This document shows, piece after piece, positions 1 through 5,782 of a stretch of 5,782 nucleotides of DNA (position 1 is its first letter; every line of letters begins with the position of its first letter). The stretch lies in assembly GCA_900554995.1 (NCBI GenBank), contig USJJ01000099.1:1-5782 (forward strand), in the 5' to 3' direction. The DNA is from an uncultured Ruminococcus sp. (GTDB lineage Bacteria > Bacillota > Clostridia > Oscillospirales > Acutalibacteraceae). A model generated the notes under the pieces. That model was not told where the DNA came from. It did not search any database and saw only the letters and a list, made by a program, of their open reading frames with translations. The translations under genes were made by a program, and so were the position numbers.

Positions 1-2
1 TC

Positions 3-953
3 GTCGGAACAATTCTTTCGACAATCGGCACTCAGTTTTCAATTGATGCCCTCGTCACAATCGGCGACTTTGCCTCGGCAGTCAAGGGCTGTGCAATGGC
101 AATTGCAATCGGCTTTGCCCTCAAGGCTCCGCCGCTCGTCCTCTTCTCACTGGCGACGGTCGGATACGCTGCCGACAAGCTCGGCGGCGCGGGAGGACCG
201 CTCGCTGTCCTGCTGATAACAATCGTTGCCGCCGAATTCGGTAAGGCGGTCAGCAAGGAAACAAAGCTCGACATTCTTGTTACGCCCGTTGTAACCATCG
301 GTCTCGGCTGTGCGCTCTCTATACTCTGTGCGCCGTACATCGGCAAAGCGGCAAGCGCCGTCGGACACGCTATTATATGGGCAACCGAACTGAAGCCGTT
401 CCTTATGGGAATAATCATTTCGGCAATTGTCGGCATCGCTCTTACGCTTCCGATCAGTAGTGCCGCAATTTGTGCGGCTCTCGGACTTACGGGTCTCGCC
501 GGCGGTGCGGCTCTTGCAGGCTGCTGTGCTCAGATGGTAGGTTTCGCAGTTATGAGCTTCCGTGAGAATAAATGGGGAGGACTTGTCTCGCAGGGTCTCG
601 GCACAAGTATGCTTCAGATGGGCAACATCGTCAAGAATCCACGAATCTGGATCCCGCCGACACTCGCCTCAATGATAACCGGTCCGATCGCAACCTGTAT
701 TTTCAAGCTGGAGATGAATGGAGCCGCCGTTTCTTCGGGTATGGGAACCTGCGGTCTTGTCGGTCAGATCGGCGTATACACCGGCTGGGTCAACGCTGTT
801 GCGGACGGTTCAAAATCCGCTGTTACAGCATCCGACTGGATCGGACTTGTTCTTATCAGCTTTGTTCTTCCTGCTGTTCTTTCGTGGGCATTCTGCCTCA
901 TTCTCAGAAAGATCGGCTGGATTAAAGAAAACGATCTTAAACTTGACCTTTAA
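3..953 (+). CDS. PTS EIIC-family membrane permease (PfoR-like), 5' end missing
   Basis: The frame is open from the left edge to a TAA TAA double stop, giving about 316 visible residues. The true start lies outside the window. The first internal ATG, at 96, is not taken as the start because the conserved-looking frame continues upstream of it with family-like hydrophobic sequence. The protein is very hydrophobic, rich in Gly and Ala, with roughly eight likely membrane segments. A conserved-looking stretch around GGLVSQGLGTSMLQMGNI, followed by NPRIWIPPTLASMITGP and a Gly-rich GMGTCGLVGQIG segment, is what I recall from the second PTS EIIC family (Pfam PTS_EIIC_2, which includes the PfoR-like proteins). 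EIIC proteins carry a sugar across the membrane while EIIA/EIIB phosphorylate it. No EIIA or EIIB domain is fused to the visible part or encoded nearby, so substrate and even transport activity are unproven. Family members are usually about 340-350 residues, so perhaps 30 are missing. Family call confident, function less so. Confidence 0.85.
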   Translation, partial: VGTILSTIGTQFSIDALVTIGDFASAVKGCAMAIAIGFALKAPPLVLFSLATVGYAADKLGGAGGPLAVLLITIVAAEFGKAVSKETKLDILVTPVVTIGLGCALSILCAPYIGKAASAVGHAIIWATELKPFLMGIIISAIVGIALTLPISSAAICAALGLTGLAGGAALAGCCAQMVGFAVMSFRENKWGGLVSQGLGTSMLQMGNIVKNPRIWIPPTLASMITGPIATCIFKLEMNGAAVSSGMGTCGLVGQIGVYTGWVNAVADGSKSAVTASDWIGLVLISFVLPAVLSWAFCLILRKIGWIKENDLKLDL

Positions 954-963
954 TAAACCGCCA

Positions 964-998
964 AAAAAGGTGCCGAGCTTATTGCCCGACACCTTTTT
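964..998. terminator. Bidirectional intrinsic terminator between convergent genes
   Basis: The arm 964-978 pairs with 984-998 around a 5-nt loop (TTATT). It forms 13 pairs with two internal mismatches (973/989 and 976/986). The stem is flanked by an A run on the left and a T run on the right, so it can end transcription in both directions. On the plus strand the stem ends in TTTTTGTC, 11 nt after the permease stop codon. On the minus strand it ends in six T, serving the five-gene row whose last stop is at 1063. Confidence 0.85.
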
Positions 999-1015
999 GT
1001 CAGCCTTTATATTTT

Positions 1016-1047
1016 GAGCCGAAGTGCATATCAATGTACTTCGGCTC
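1016..1047 (+). terminator. Second hairpin in the convergent gap, back-up terminator
   Basis: A 14-bp stem (1016-1029 with 1034-1047, one G-U wobble, no mismatch) closes a 4-nt loop. On the plus strand it is followed after 5 nt by six T and then more T-rich sequence, so it fits best as a second terminator for the permease transcript. On the minus strand it lies 15 nt past the clp stop codon but lacks a T run. There it may only protect the 3' end, with true termination at the hairpin at 964-998. The hairpin is certain; its role is inferred. Confidence 0.65.
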
Positions 1048-1062
1048 TCTGATTTTTTATTT

Positions 1063-3339
1063 TCAGCGGAGAACTATTTCGCCGTCCTCAACATCAACCG
1101 TGATTGACGTTACGGGTGTATCAATGTGATCAATGATTGTCTCGGCAATCTTATCCTCAACCTTGCGGCGAATATTGTTTCTGAGGTCTCGTGCACCCCT
1201 TGATCCGCCGACGGAATCCTTTGCAAGCTCGTTTACCGCCTCATCGGTATAGGTGAATGTGATACCCTTATCCCTAAGCGGCTCCTTAAATTCATCGAGC
1301 ATAAGAACGGCAATCTTTCTGAAAGCCTCCTCGTCAAGGTCGTTGAACACAACGATCTCATCAACTCTGCCGAGAAATTCGGGCCTGAGAAACTCTCTGA
1401 GTGCCTTTAATGCCTTTTCCTTATTGACATCACTCTGAGCCTTGCCGAAGCCGAGAGCGCCCTCTGAGCGGCTGCTGCCGGCATTCGACGTCATAACAAT
1501 GACAGTGTTTTCAAAGCTGACGGTTCTGCCCTGCGCATCAGTGATTTTGCCCTCGTCAAGAATCTGAAGGAGAATATTCATTACATCCGGGTGCGCCTTT
1601 TCGATCTCGTCAAACAGAAGAACCGAATACGGCTTGCGGCGAACCTTTTCGGTGAGCTGACCCGCCTCGTCATATCCGACATAGCCCGGGGGCGAACCGA
1701 TGATTCTCGAAACGCTGTGCTTCTCCATAAACTCGGACATATCAAGTCTGATAAGGGTTTCCGGTGTATCAAACAGCTCGTTTGCAAGCTGCTTTACAAG
1801 CTCGGTTTTTCCGACGCCTGTCGGTCCGACAAAGATAAACGACGACGGTCGTCTTCTCGGGCTGACGCTGATTCTGCCGCGTCTTACCGCCTTTACAACA
1901 ACATCGACAGCCTCGTCCTGACCGATAATTTTCGCCTTGAGCTTTTTATCGAGATCGGCAAGTCTGCGCAGGTCGCTTTCAACTATCTTCTGCGCAGGAA
2001 TGCCTGTCCAAAGCTGAATTACCCTTGCCAGATCCTCCTCGGTAACGGGAGAATTTTCAACCAGCGGGATAAGCTGATTTATTCTTGTTTCGCACTGCAT
2101 TATATCCTGCTTTACCTTGGCAATCGCCTCGTAATCCGGCTCCTCAGCCTCCATAAGATCCTGCTCATGGATAATCAGATCTGCCTTTTCATTGAGCTTA
2201 TTCTCATATTCGCTTATATTTTTATTTCTGAGGTTTGCACACGTACACGCCTCATCGAGCAGGTCGATCGCCTTGTCGGGGAGGAATCTGTCATTTATAA
2301 ATCTCTCCGAGAGCGTAACTGCGTTGTGAACGAGTGTGTCACTGATCTGAACCTTATGATAATTTTCGTAGTAATCCTTAATTCCGAGGAGCATTTTATA
2401 TGTGTCCTCAATCGACGGCTCCTCAACCTTTACAGGTTGCAAACGTCTTTCAAGCGCCGCATCCTTTTCAATATATTTTCTGTACTCGGTGAATGTCGTT
2501 GCGCCGATAATCTGCACCTCGCCCCTTGAAAGAGCAGGCTTGAGAATATTGGCGGCATTCATCGAGCCCTCGGAGTCTCCGCCCGTACCGACAAGGTTAT
2601 GCACCTCATCAATGAAGAGGATAATGTTGCCCTCGGCCTTAACCTCTTCAACAAGACCCTTTACTCTGCCCTCAAACTGACCTCTGAACTGAGTTCCTGC
2701 GACAAGAGAAGTAAGATCAAGAAGTTGAATCTCCTTATTGGCGAGCTTAGCCGGAACCTCACCGTTGGCAATTCTCAGAGCAAGTCCCTCTGCAATTGCG
2801 GTTTTACCGACGCCCGGCTCACCGATAAGACACGGATTGTTCTTTGAACGGCGGCAAAGAATCTGAATCGTTCTGTAAATCTCGTTATCTCTGCCGATTA
2901 TCCTGTCGATCTTGCCCTCCCTTGCCTTTCGGGTCAGGTTGGTACAGTAAAGCGGAAGATATTTGCGCTTTTTCGACTTTTTCTCGCCCTTTTTCTTGGC
3001 GTTTTTGTTGTCCTTAACCTCGGTATCGGATACATCGGTAAAATCCTCGCCCGAGTCGTTCACCATACCCTGCATAAACGGGAATGTCGGTGTTCCGCCG
3101 GGCTCAAAGCCCTCGCCGTCGTCACCCATACCCATCATTGCGCCGAACTGCTCGCTCATAGCTTCGTAGTCGTCCTCGGTGATACCCATATTTTCCATCA
3201 TCTGCTTTATCGGGCCCGTTGACTCCATGGCACATTTCAGACAGAGGCCCTCCTGGTGAGAACTCTTATCGCCGTCCATTCTCGTCATAAAAATCACAGC
3301 AGGTCGGATACCGCATTTGCTGCACATTATTTGTTTCAT
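1063..3339 (-). CDS. clpE: ClpE-like AAA+ unfoldase with N-terminal zinc finger
   Basis: 758 residues, a class I Clp/Hsp100 ATPase that should form a hexamer, unfold proteins and feed them to ClpP. Residues 6-9 (CSKC) and 33-36 (CLKC) form a four-cysteine zinc finger like that of ClpE and McsA. A linker at about 40-126 follows, Met/Gly/acidic then Lys-rich. No Clp_N repeat domain is present. Ring D1: Walker A GEPGVGKT 173-180, pore loop near F218, Walker B ending DE 244-245, arginines 298-299. A short middle domain at about 372-435 has a UVR-like coiled coil. Ring D2: Walker A GPTGVGKT 505-512, pore GYVG 552-555, Walker B ending DE 577-578, sensor-1 N619, arginine finger R658, sensor-2 R717. 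LGF at 629-631 matches the ClpP-docking loop, which points to proteolysis rather than ClpB-type disaggregation. The ATG start has AGGAGA 5 nt upstream, 12 nt after the previous stop. B. subtilis clpE is CtsR-controlled, but I see no CtsR-like direct repeat just upstream here. ClpC is the alternative name; the zinc finger favours ClpE. Confidence 0.93.
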   Translation of the reverse strand: MKQIMCSKCGIRPAVIFMTRMDGDKSSHQEGLCLKCAMESTGPIKQMMENMGITEDDYEAMSEQFGAMMGMGDDGEGFEPGGTPTFPFMQGMVNDSGEDFTDVSDTEVKDNKNAKKKGEKKSKKRKYLPLYCTNLTRKAREGKIDRIIGRDNEIYRTIQILCRRSKNNPCLIGEPGVGKTAIAEGLALRIANGEVPAKLANKEIQLLDLTSLVAGTQFRGQFEGRVKGLVEEVKAEGNIILFIDEVHNLVGTGGDSEGSMNAANILKPALSRGEVQIIGATTFTEYRKYIEKDAALERRLQPVKVEEPSIEDTYKMLLGIKDYYENYHKVQISDTLVHNAVTLSERFINDRFLPDKAIDLLDEACTCANLRNKNISEYENKLNEKADLIIHEQDLMEAEEPDYEAIAKVKQDIMQCETRINQLIPLVENSPVTEEDLARVIQLWTGIPAQKIVESDLRRLADLDKKLKAKIIGQDEAVDVVVKAVRRGRISVSPRRRPSSFIFVGPTGVGKTELVKQLANELFDTPETLIRLDMSEFMEKHSVSRIIGSPPGYVGYDEAGQLTEKVRRKPYSVLLFDEIEKAHPDVMNILLQILDEGKITDAQGRTVSFENTVIVMTSNAGSSRSEGALGFGKAQSDVNKEKALKALREFLRPEFLGRVDEIVVFNDLDEEAFRKIAVLMLDEFKEPLRDKGITFTYTDEAVNELAKDSVGGSRGARDLRNNIRRKVEDKIAETIIDHIDTPVTSITVDVEDGEIVLR

Positions 3340-3344
3340 ATCAG

Positions 3345-3350
3345 TCTCCT
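3345..3350 (-). promoter_or_regulatory. Ribosome binding site of the clp gene
   Basis: AGGAGA on the minus strand ends 5 nt before the ATG at 3339, inside the 12-nt gap after the phosphatidyltransferase stop. Its spacing favours this ATG over the second Met codon at residue 5. Confidence 0.8.
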
Positions 3351-3351
3351 A

Positions 3352-3981
3352 TTATTTGCTTTTGCTGAATTTTTCTTTGAACTGCCTGTAAACACCCGGA
3401 AGATAGCTCACGAAAGCAACCACCGTCAGCAATGCCGAGATCGCAACAAGAACAATTAGCAATGTGTCGGGAATAGTCCAAATGTTGTTGAATGCTCCGA
3501 CATCGGGAGCGAATGCGAACAGCGCAATCATTACAAAATAGAATACGCAGGTCGCAACCTTGCCGTAGATCTCCGCCGCACTGGGTCTGAGTCCTATGGC
3601 TATCATAATTCCTCCGAAGAGGACCATTACAAACTCTTTTATAATAAAAATCAGGAATATCCAACTGAATGTTTTGATAAGCGATTCCGAGCTTGAGCTG
3701 AACTTAATATAGAGCAAAACGGCAATCGTTATCTGAGTGAGCTTATCCGCAACGGGATCAAGCACCTTGCCGAGGTCGCTGACCTGATTAAAACGGCGTG
3801 CGATTTTGCCGTCGAGGCAGTCGGAAAGTCCCGAAAGAGCAAGTACGAAAACCGCCCAGATAATATTATTGCTTATTGAATCGTTGAGGAAAAGATAAGC
3901 AAAAATCGGTACCATAATTATTCTTGCAAATGAAAGCCAGTTAGGAATTGTATTCCAGTTTTTAAAAAGATCTTTAAACAT
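3352..3981 (-). CDS. CDP-alcohol phosphatidyltransferase, PgsA-like
   Basis: 209-residue integral membrane enzyme of phospholipid synthesis that moves a phosphatidyl group from CDP-diacylglycerol to an alcohol, releasing CMP. The full CDP-alcohol signature D-x2-DG-x2-AR-x8-G-x3-D-x3-D is present: D54, D57-G58, A61-R62, G71, D75, D79. These acidic residues bind the divalent metals and the CDP group. About six hydrophobic segments are visible (near 17-33, 40-55, 80-93, 102-128, 140-158, 170-194). The N-terminal IPNWLSFARI pattern is typical of PgsA (glycerol-3-phosphate acceptor, giving phosphatidylglycerophosphate). However, IIKEF around 113-117 and YGKVATCVFYF at 139-149 differ from the usual PgsA sequence as I remember it and recall cardiolipin-synthase-like members of the same fold. 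The acceptor is therefore not settled and I give no gene symbol. The ATG start has a near-perfect GGAGGAG. Twelve nt separate it from each neighbour, so it is transcribed with the CvpA-family gene and clp. Confidence 0.92.
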   Translation of the reverse strand: MFKDLFKNWNTIPNWLSFARIIMVPIFAYLFLNDSISNNIIWAVFVLALSGLSDCLDGKIARRFNQVSDLGKVLDPVADKLTQITIAVLLYIKFSSSSESLIKTFSWIFLIFIIKEFVMVLFGGIMIAIGLRPSAAEIYGKVATCVFYFVMIALFAFAPDVGAFNNIWTIPDTLLIVLVAISALLTVVAFVSYLPGVYRQFKEKFSKSK

Positions 3982-3986
3982 TCTAA

Positions 3987-3996
3987 CTCCTCCTTA
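3987..3996 (-). promoter_or_regulatory. Strong ribosome binding site fused to the upstream stop codon
   Basis: The minus strand reads TAAGGAGGAG. The first three bases are the stop codon of the CvpA-family gene and the string TAAGGAGG is an essentially full complement of the 16S rRNA 3' end. GGAGG lies 7 nt before the ATG at 3981, so ribosomes ending on one gene sit directly on the site for the next. Confidence 0.85.
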
Positions 3997-4500
3997 CAGA
4001 TTGAACTTCTCTATATTTTTGGAAACCTTATCGTTTGAAAGCACCGCCTGAACGATCACCGACGAGTCAATCGCATTGACATACTTTGCGTTATACACAA
4101 CGTGCGATGAAACCTGCAGTCCGACGCTTAAAACGATAACTGCAATAAGACCGCAACCGAGTCCCAAAAGCGCTCCGAGGAGCTTGTTTGCCTTTTTGAG
4201 CACAGGCAGCTTTTTAACCGATTCAAGGAATGAAATAATCCACGAAAAGGCAAGCCTTATCACTATGTAAATCAGGATAAAAATTATCAGCTTTGCGATG
4301 TATCTTTCTGTGTCGCCGAACAGCTTCGTGTTGCTGTATACCCAGTCTGTAACGCTTCCGCAGAAAACTCTTGCCGCAACAAGAGCAACAATGAACGAAC
4401 CGAATTTGAAGATCGTAGCGACCAAGCCCCGACGGTAATATCTGAACGTCATCAGCACAACGATCGCTATAAGAATTATATCAACTATATGTTCCTGCAT
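3994..4500 (-). CDS. CvpA-family membrane protein
   Basis: 168 residues, usual length for the CvpA family (named after the E. coli colicin V production protein). Four hydrophobic segments are visible, near residues 5-19, 27-46, 68-91 and 107-127. They are joined by the family-like early motif YYRRGL (21-26), where the aromatic/arginine pair follows the first helix, and a late NKLLGALLGLGCGL block (105-118) starting the fourth helix. A polar tail of about 40 residues ends the protein. The biochemical role of CvpA proteins is not established; in enterobacteria the gene has been linked to colicin V export and envelope stress. The ATG shares one base with the preceding stop (TAATG), and only a weak AGGCAGG lies 10 nt upstream, so translation probably depends on coupling to the DUF5711-like gene. 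This suggests the two proteins are made in matched amounts. Family call is firm, function unknown. Confidence 0.88.
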   Translation of the reverse strand: MQEHIVDIILIAIVVLMTFRYYRRGLVATIFKFGSFIVALVAARVFCGSVTDWVYSNTKLFGDTERYIAKLIIFILIYIVIRLAFSWIISFLESVKKLPVLKKANKLLGALLGLGCGLIAVIVLSVGLQVSSHVVYNAKYVNAIDSSVIVQAVLSNDKVSKNIEKFNL

Positions 4501-5702
4501 TATTCCGAAACCTGCCTTTCGTCCGTGGTTCCTCTGGTCTTATAACTTTTTATATTCACGGAGGTGAGGACATATGTCCTGCCCGAGTCAACGGTTACAC
4601 GCTGAGGCTCGCCTGTGAAATAAATTGTTCCGACCTGCTTTCCCCTCTTGTTATAGGTTCTTACCTCGCTGTCGAAAAGAACGGCGATATATTTTCCGTC
4701 GGTGTCGACCCATTTGGCCTCCTTGTCAAAATCGACCGTAAACCTCTCCTTGTCGGAGCTGTTGAAAAAGGTCAGTGACGAAAGCGAGGTGCTGCCGTAT
4801 TTTGAAAGGACAAGGGCACTCGATCCGTTGGACGCAACGCAGTATTTATACAACTTGTCCGAGCCAAATTTCGTATCGTCCTGTCTTTTCGAATTATTTT
4901 TGATATATGATTTAAGATTGTCGCCCAGTGCGGAAATGTTGTTGCCCTTGACATAGTTTACTCTCAAAAGCGTTGTGCCCGGGTAATCGAAACAGGCGAC
5001 GTACTCGTCAGCCTTGTTTATGTTAAAGACATAGAGCTTTGACGACATTTCGCCGTTCTGCGCCTTAACTGCGGCAACAGCGGCGTACTTTCCGTTCGAC
5101 GAAAGATCAATATCAATCACTCGCTCGTCCTTAAAATTCCACTTGAATTTTTCTTTTCCCCTCTTTGAATAAACAAGAAGAACCGACTGCGCATTGTCGC
5201 CGTACTCGGCAACGGCATAGTTGCCCTTTGAGCCGATCGCCGCCGCCATAATGTTATTCTTGTGATTCTCCTCACGCAGAATTTCCGCACCGCTTTGCAC
5301 CCTGAATTTTCCCGAGTCAAGGTCGCATACGATCATCTTAGAGCCCTTGGCTTTCATAATCGGATTGGAATAGGTATGAGATTTCGGCATAATTTCCTTT
5401 GCCGAGGATGTCAGAACCGTCGTTTTATCGTCAAGCAACAGCGTCAGGTTCGACTTATTGACCTTGATATTTCTAACCGTGTCGGCGCTGATCGAATACG
5501 GATATCCGTCACCGGAGCCGAGACTCATAAAATATGCCTTAACGTCTGCCGTAAAGGTAGTAACCGTCATATTTCCGAGCTTCTGTGCCGCAGTCATAAC
5601 AATCAGAATGACTACCGCAGCGGCAAGCACCGCGGTAAAAATCTTTTTTGTTCGCACACTTACGGTTAATTTTTTCTTTTTTCCGTTTCCGCTTTTTTTC
5701 AA
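4500..5702 (-). CDS. DUF5711-like membrane-anchored beta-propeller protein
   Basis: 400 residues with a TTG start. A Lys/Arg-rich N-terminus (2-20) precedes a single hydrophobic anchor at about 21-38, with no lipobox or cleavage site that I can see. By the positive-inside rule the rest should face outward. From about residue 114 the sequence shows repeated blade-like units: a hydrophobic strand, S/D-x-x-G-x-Y/K-x-A-V, a variable loop, then a strand ending in an aromatic pair. Clear copies start near 155, 199, 289 and 332, with weaker ones near 114 and 368, suggesting a six-bladed propeller. No catalytic motif is recognisable. I recall DUF5711 proteins beside CvpA genes in clostridia, and this is the best match, though made from memory. 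The TTG is chosen because GGGGAGG lies 7 nt upstream and no other in-frame start exists nearby; the first downstream Met (36) would remove the anchor. Function unknown; a binding or scaffolding role at the membrane is plausible. Confidence 0.8.
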   Translation of the reverse strand: MKKSGNGKKKKLTVSVRTKKIFTAVLAAAVVILIVMTAAQKLGNMTVTTFTADVKAYFMSLGSGDGYPYSISADTVRNIKVNKSNLTLLLDDKTTVLTSSAKEIMPKSHTYSNPIMKAKGSKMIVCDLDSGKFRVQSGAEILREENHKNNIMAAAIGSKGNYAVAEYGDNAQSVLLVYSKRGKEKFKWNFKDERVIDIDLSSNGKYAAVAAVKAQNGEMSSKLYVFNINKADEYVACFDYPGTTLLRVNYVKGNNISALGDNLKSYIKNNSKRQDDTKFGSDKLYKYCVASNGSSALVLSKYGSTSLSSLTFFNSSDKERFTVDFDKEAKWVDTDGKYIAVLFDSEVRTYNKRGKQVGTIYFTGEPQRVTVDSGRTYVLTSVNIKSYKTRGTTDERQVSE

Positions 5703-5782
5703 GCCTCTTCCTCCCCGTAGCTGACAGCATCCAGGTAAAGTCCGTGCGGCGGAGCTGTTCTGCCCGCTTTTTCACGAACCTT
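5699..5782 (-). CDS. truA: tRNA pseudouridine synthase A, C-terminal 27 residues
   Basis: The frame runs in from the right edge and stops at TGA 5701-5699. The visible 27 residues include AGRTAPPHGLYLDAVSYGEE, which matches the characteristic TruA C-terminus (a G/R-x-T-A-P-x-x-G-L-x-L pattern followed by a short beta strand). TruA makes pseudouridine at positions 38-40 of the tRNA anticodon arm. The catalytic Asp and the rest of the enzyme lie outside the window. The stop codon overlaps the TTG start of the DUF5711-like gene (TTGA), so the two are co-transcribed and probably translationally coupled. The fragment is short, but the motif and the exact junction make the call fairly secure. Confidence 0.82.
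   Translation of the reverse strand, partial: KVREKAGRTAPPHGLYLDAVSYGEEEA
5710..5716 (-). promoter_or_regulatory. Ribosome binding site deciding the TTG start
   Basis: GGGGAGG on the minus strand lies inside the last truA codons, 7 nt before TTG 5702. It is the main evidence that the DUF5711-like gene starts with TTG and not at a later ATG. Confidence 0.75.

Noticed and set aside
32..436. A 134-codon minus-strand frame across the permease gene.
   Set aside because: It is the mirror of a strongly biased membrane-protein frame that continues to the window edge; the Pro/Ser/Ala/Thr-rich translation is typical of such shadows.
810..1034. A 74-codon minus-strand frame reaching through the terminator region into the permease.
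   Set aside because: It would run through both the terminator at 964-998 and the permease 3' end, and has no family resemblance.
1591..2529. A 312-codon open frame on the plus strand, opposite the Clp gene.
   Set aside because: It lies wholly antisense to conserved D1, middle-domain and D2 sequence, resembles no family I know, is rich in Arg, Leu and Cys as expected from a shadow frame, and has no convincing ribosome binding site.
3340..3500. Possible CtsR operator or heat-shock promoter before the Clp gene.
   Set aside because: I looked for GGTCAAA-type direct repeats and CIRCE-type inverted repeats on both strands and saw only isolated partial matches such as CTTTGAACT.
5539..5775. A 78-codon minus-strand frame covering the truA/DUF5711-like junction.
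   Set aside because: The real frames on either side are supported by TruA-like sequence and by an anchor plus ribosome binding site; this third frame only reads across both.
1..5782. Mobile elements, CRISPR arrays, tandem repeats, tRNA or rRNA genes, frameshifted genes.
   Set aside because: The genes are intact and tightly packed. No repeated units, terminal inverted repeats, cloverleaf patterns or broken frames could be seen; the only cut genes are those at the two window edges.

Overview
The window reads as a piece of a Gram-positive, anaerobic Firmicutes chromosome, most likely a clostridial gut bacterium of the Oscillospirales/Ruminococcaceae type. The reasons are a ClpE-type ATPase with an N-terminal zinc finger, a DUF5711-like protein next to a CvpA-family protein, a PfoR-like PTS EIIC permease, strong GGAGG ribosome binding sites and use of a TTG start. 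The placement rests on protein resemblance recalled from memory, so the family level is an inference.

Layout: (1) Positions 3-953, plus strand: the C-terminal ~316 residues of a PTS EIIC-family membrane permease, open at the left edge. (2) Positions 954-1062: a convergent intergenic gap with two hairpins, one a good bidirectional intrinsic terminator. (3) Positions 1063-5782, all on the minus strand: a tightly packed gene row. In transcription order it runs from the tail of truA (tRNA pseudouridine synthase, cut by the right edge) to a DUF5711-like membrane-anchored beta-propeller protein, a CvpA-family membrane protein, a CDP-alcohol phosphatidyltransferase (PgsA-like, phospholipid synthesis), and a ClpE-like two-ring AAA+ unfoldase.

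The minus-strand genes are joined by a 4-nt TTGA overlap, a 1-nt TAATG overlap and two 12-nt gaps that each hold a ribosome binding site. They are therefore almost certainly one transcript, ending in the hairpins at 964-1047. The middle three products are membrane proteins, one of which makes phospholipid; the last is a protein-quality-control ATPase. No promoter is visible for the row; it must lie to the right of the window or inside an upstream gene.

No mobile element, CRISPR array, RNA gene or obviously foreign stretch is visible. The window looks like ordinary core chromosome. The most notable points are the Clp protein's architecture (zinc finger plus a long two-part linker in place of the Clp_N domain), the DUF5711-like/CvpA pairing, and the uncertain substrate of the phosphatidyltransferase.
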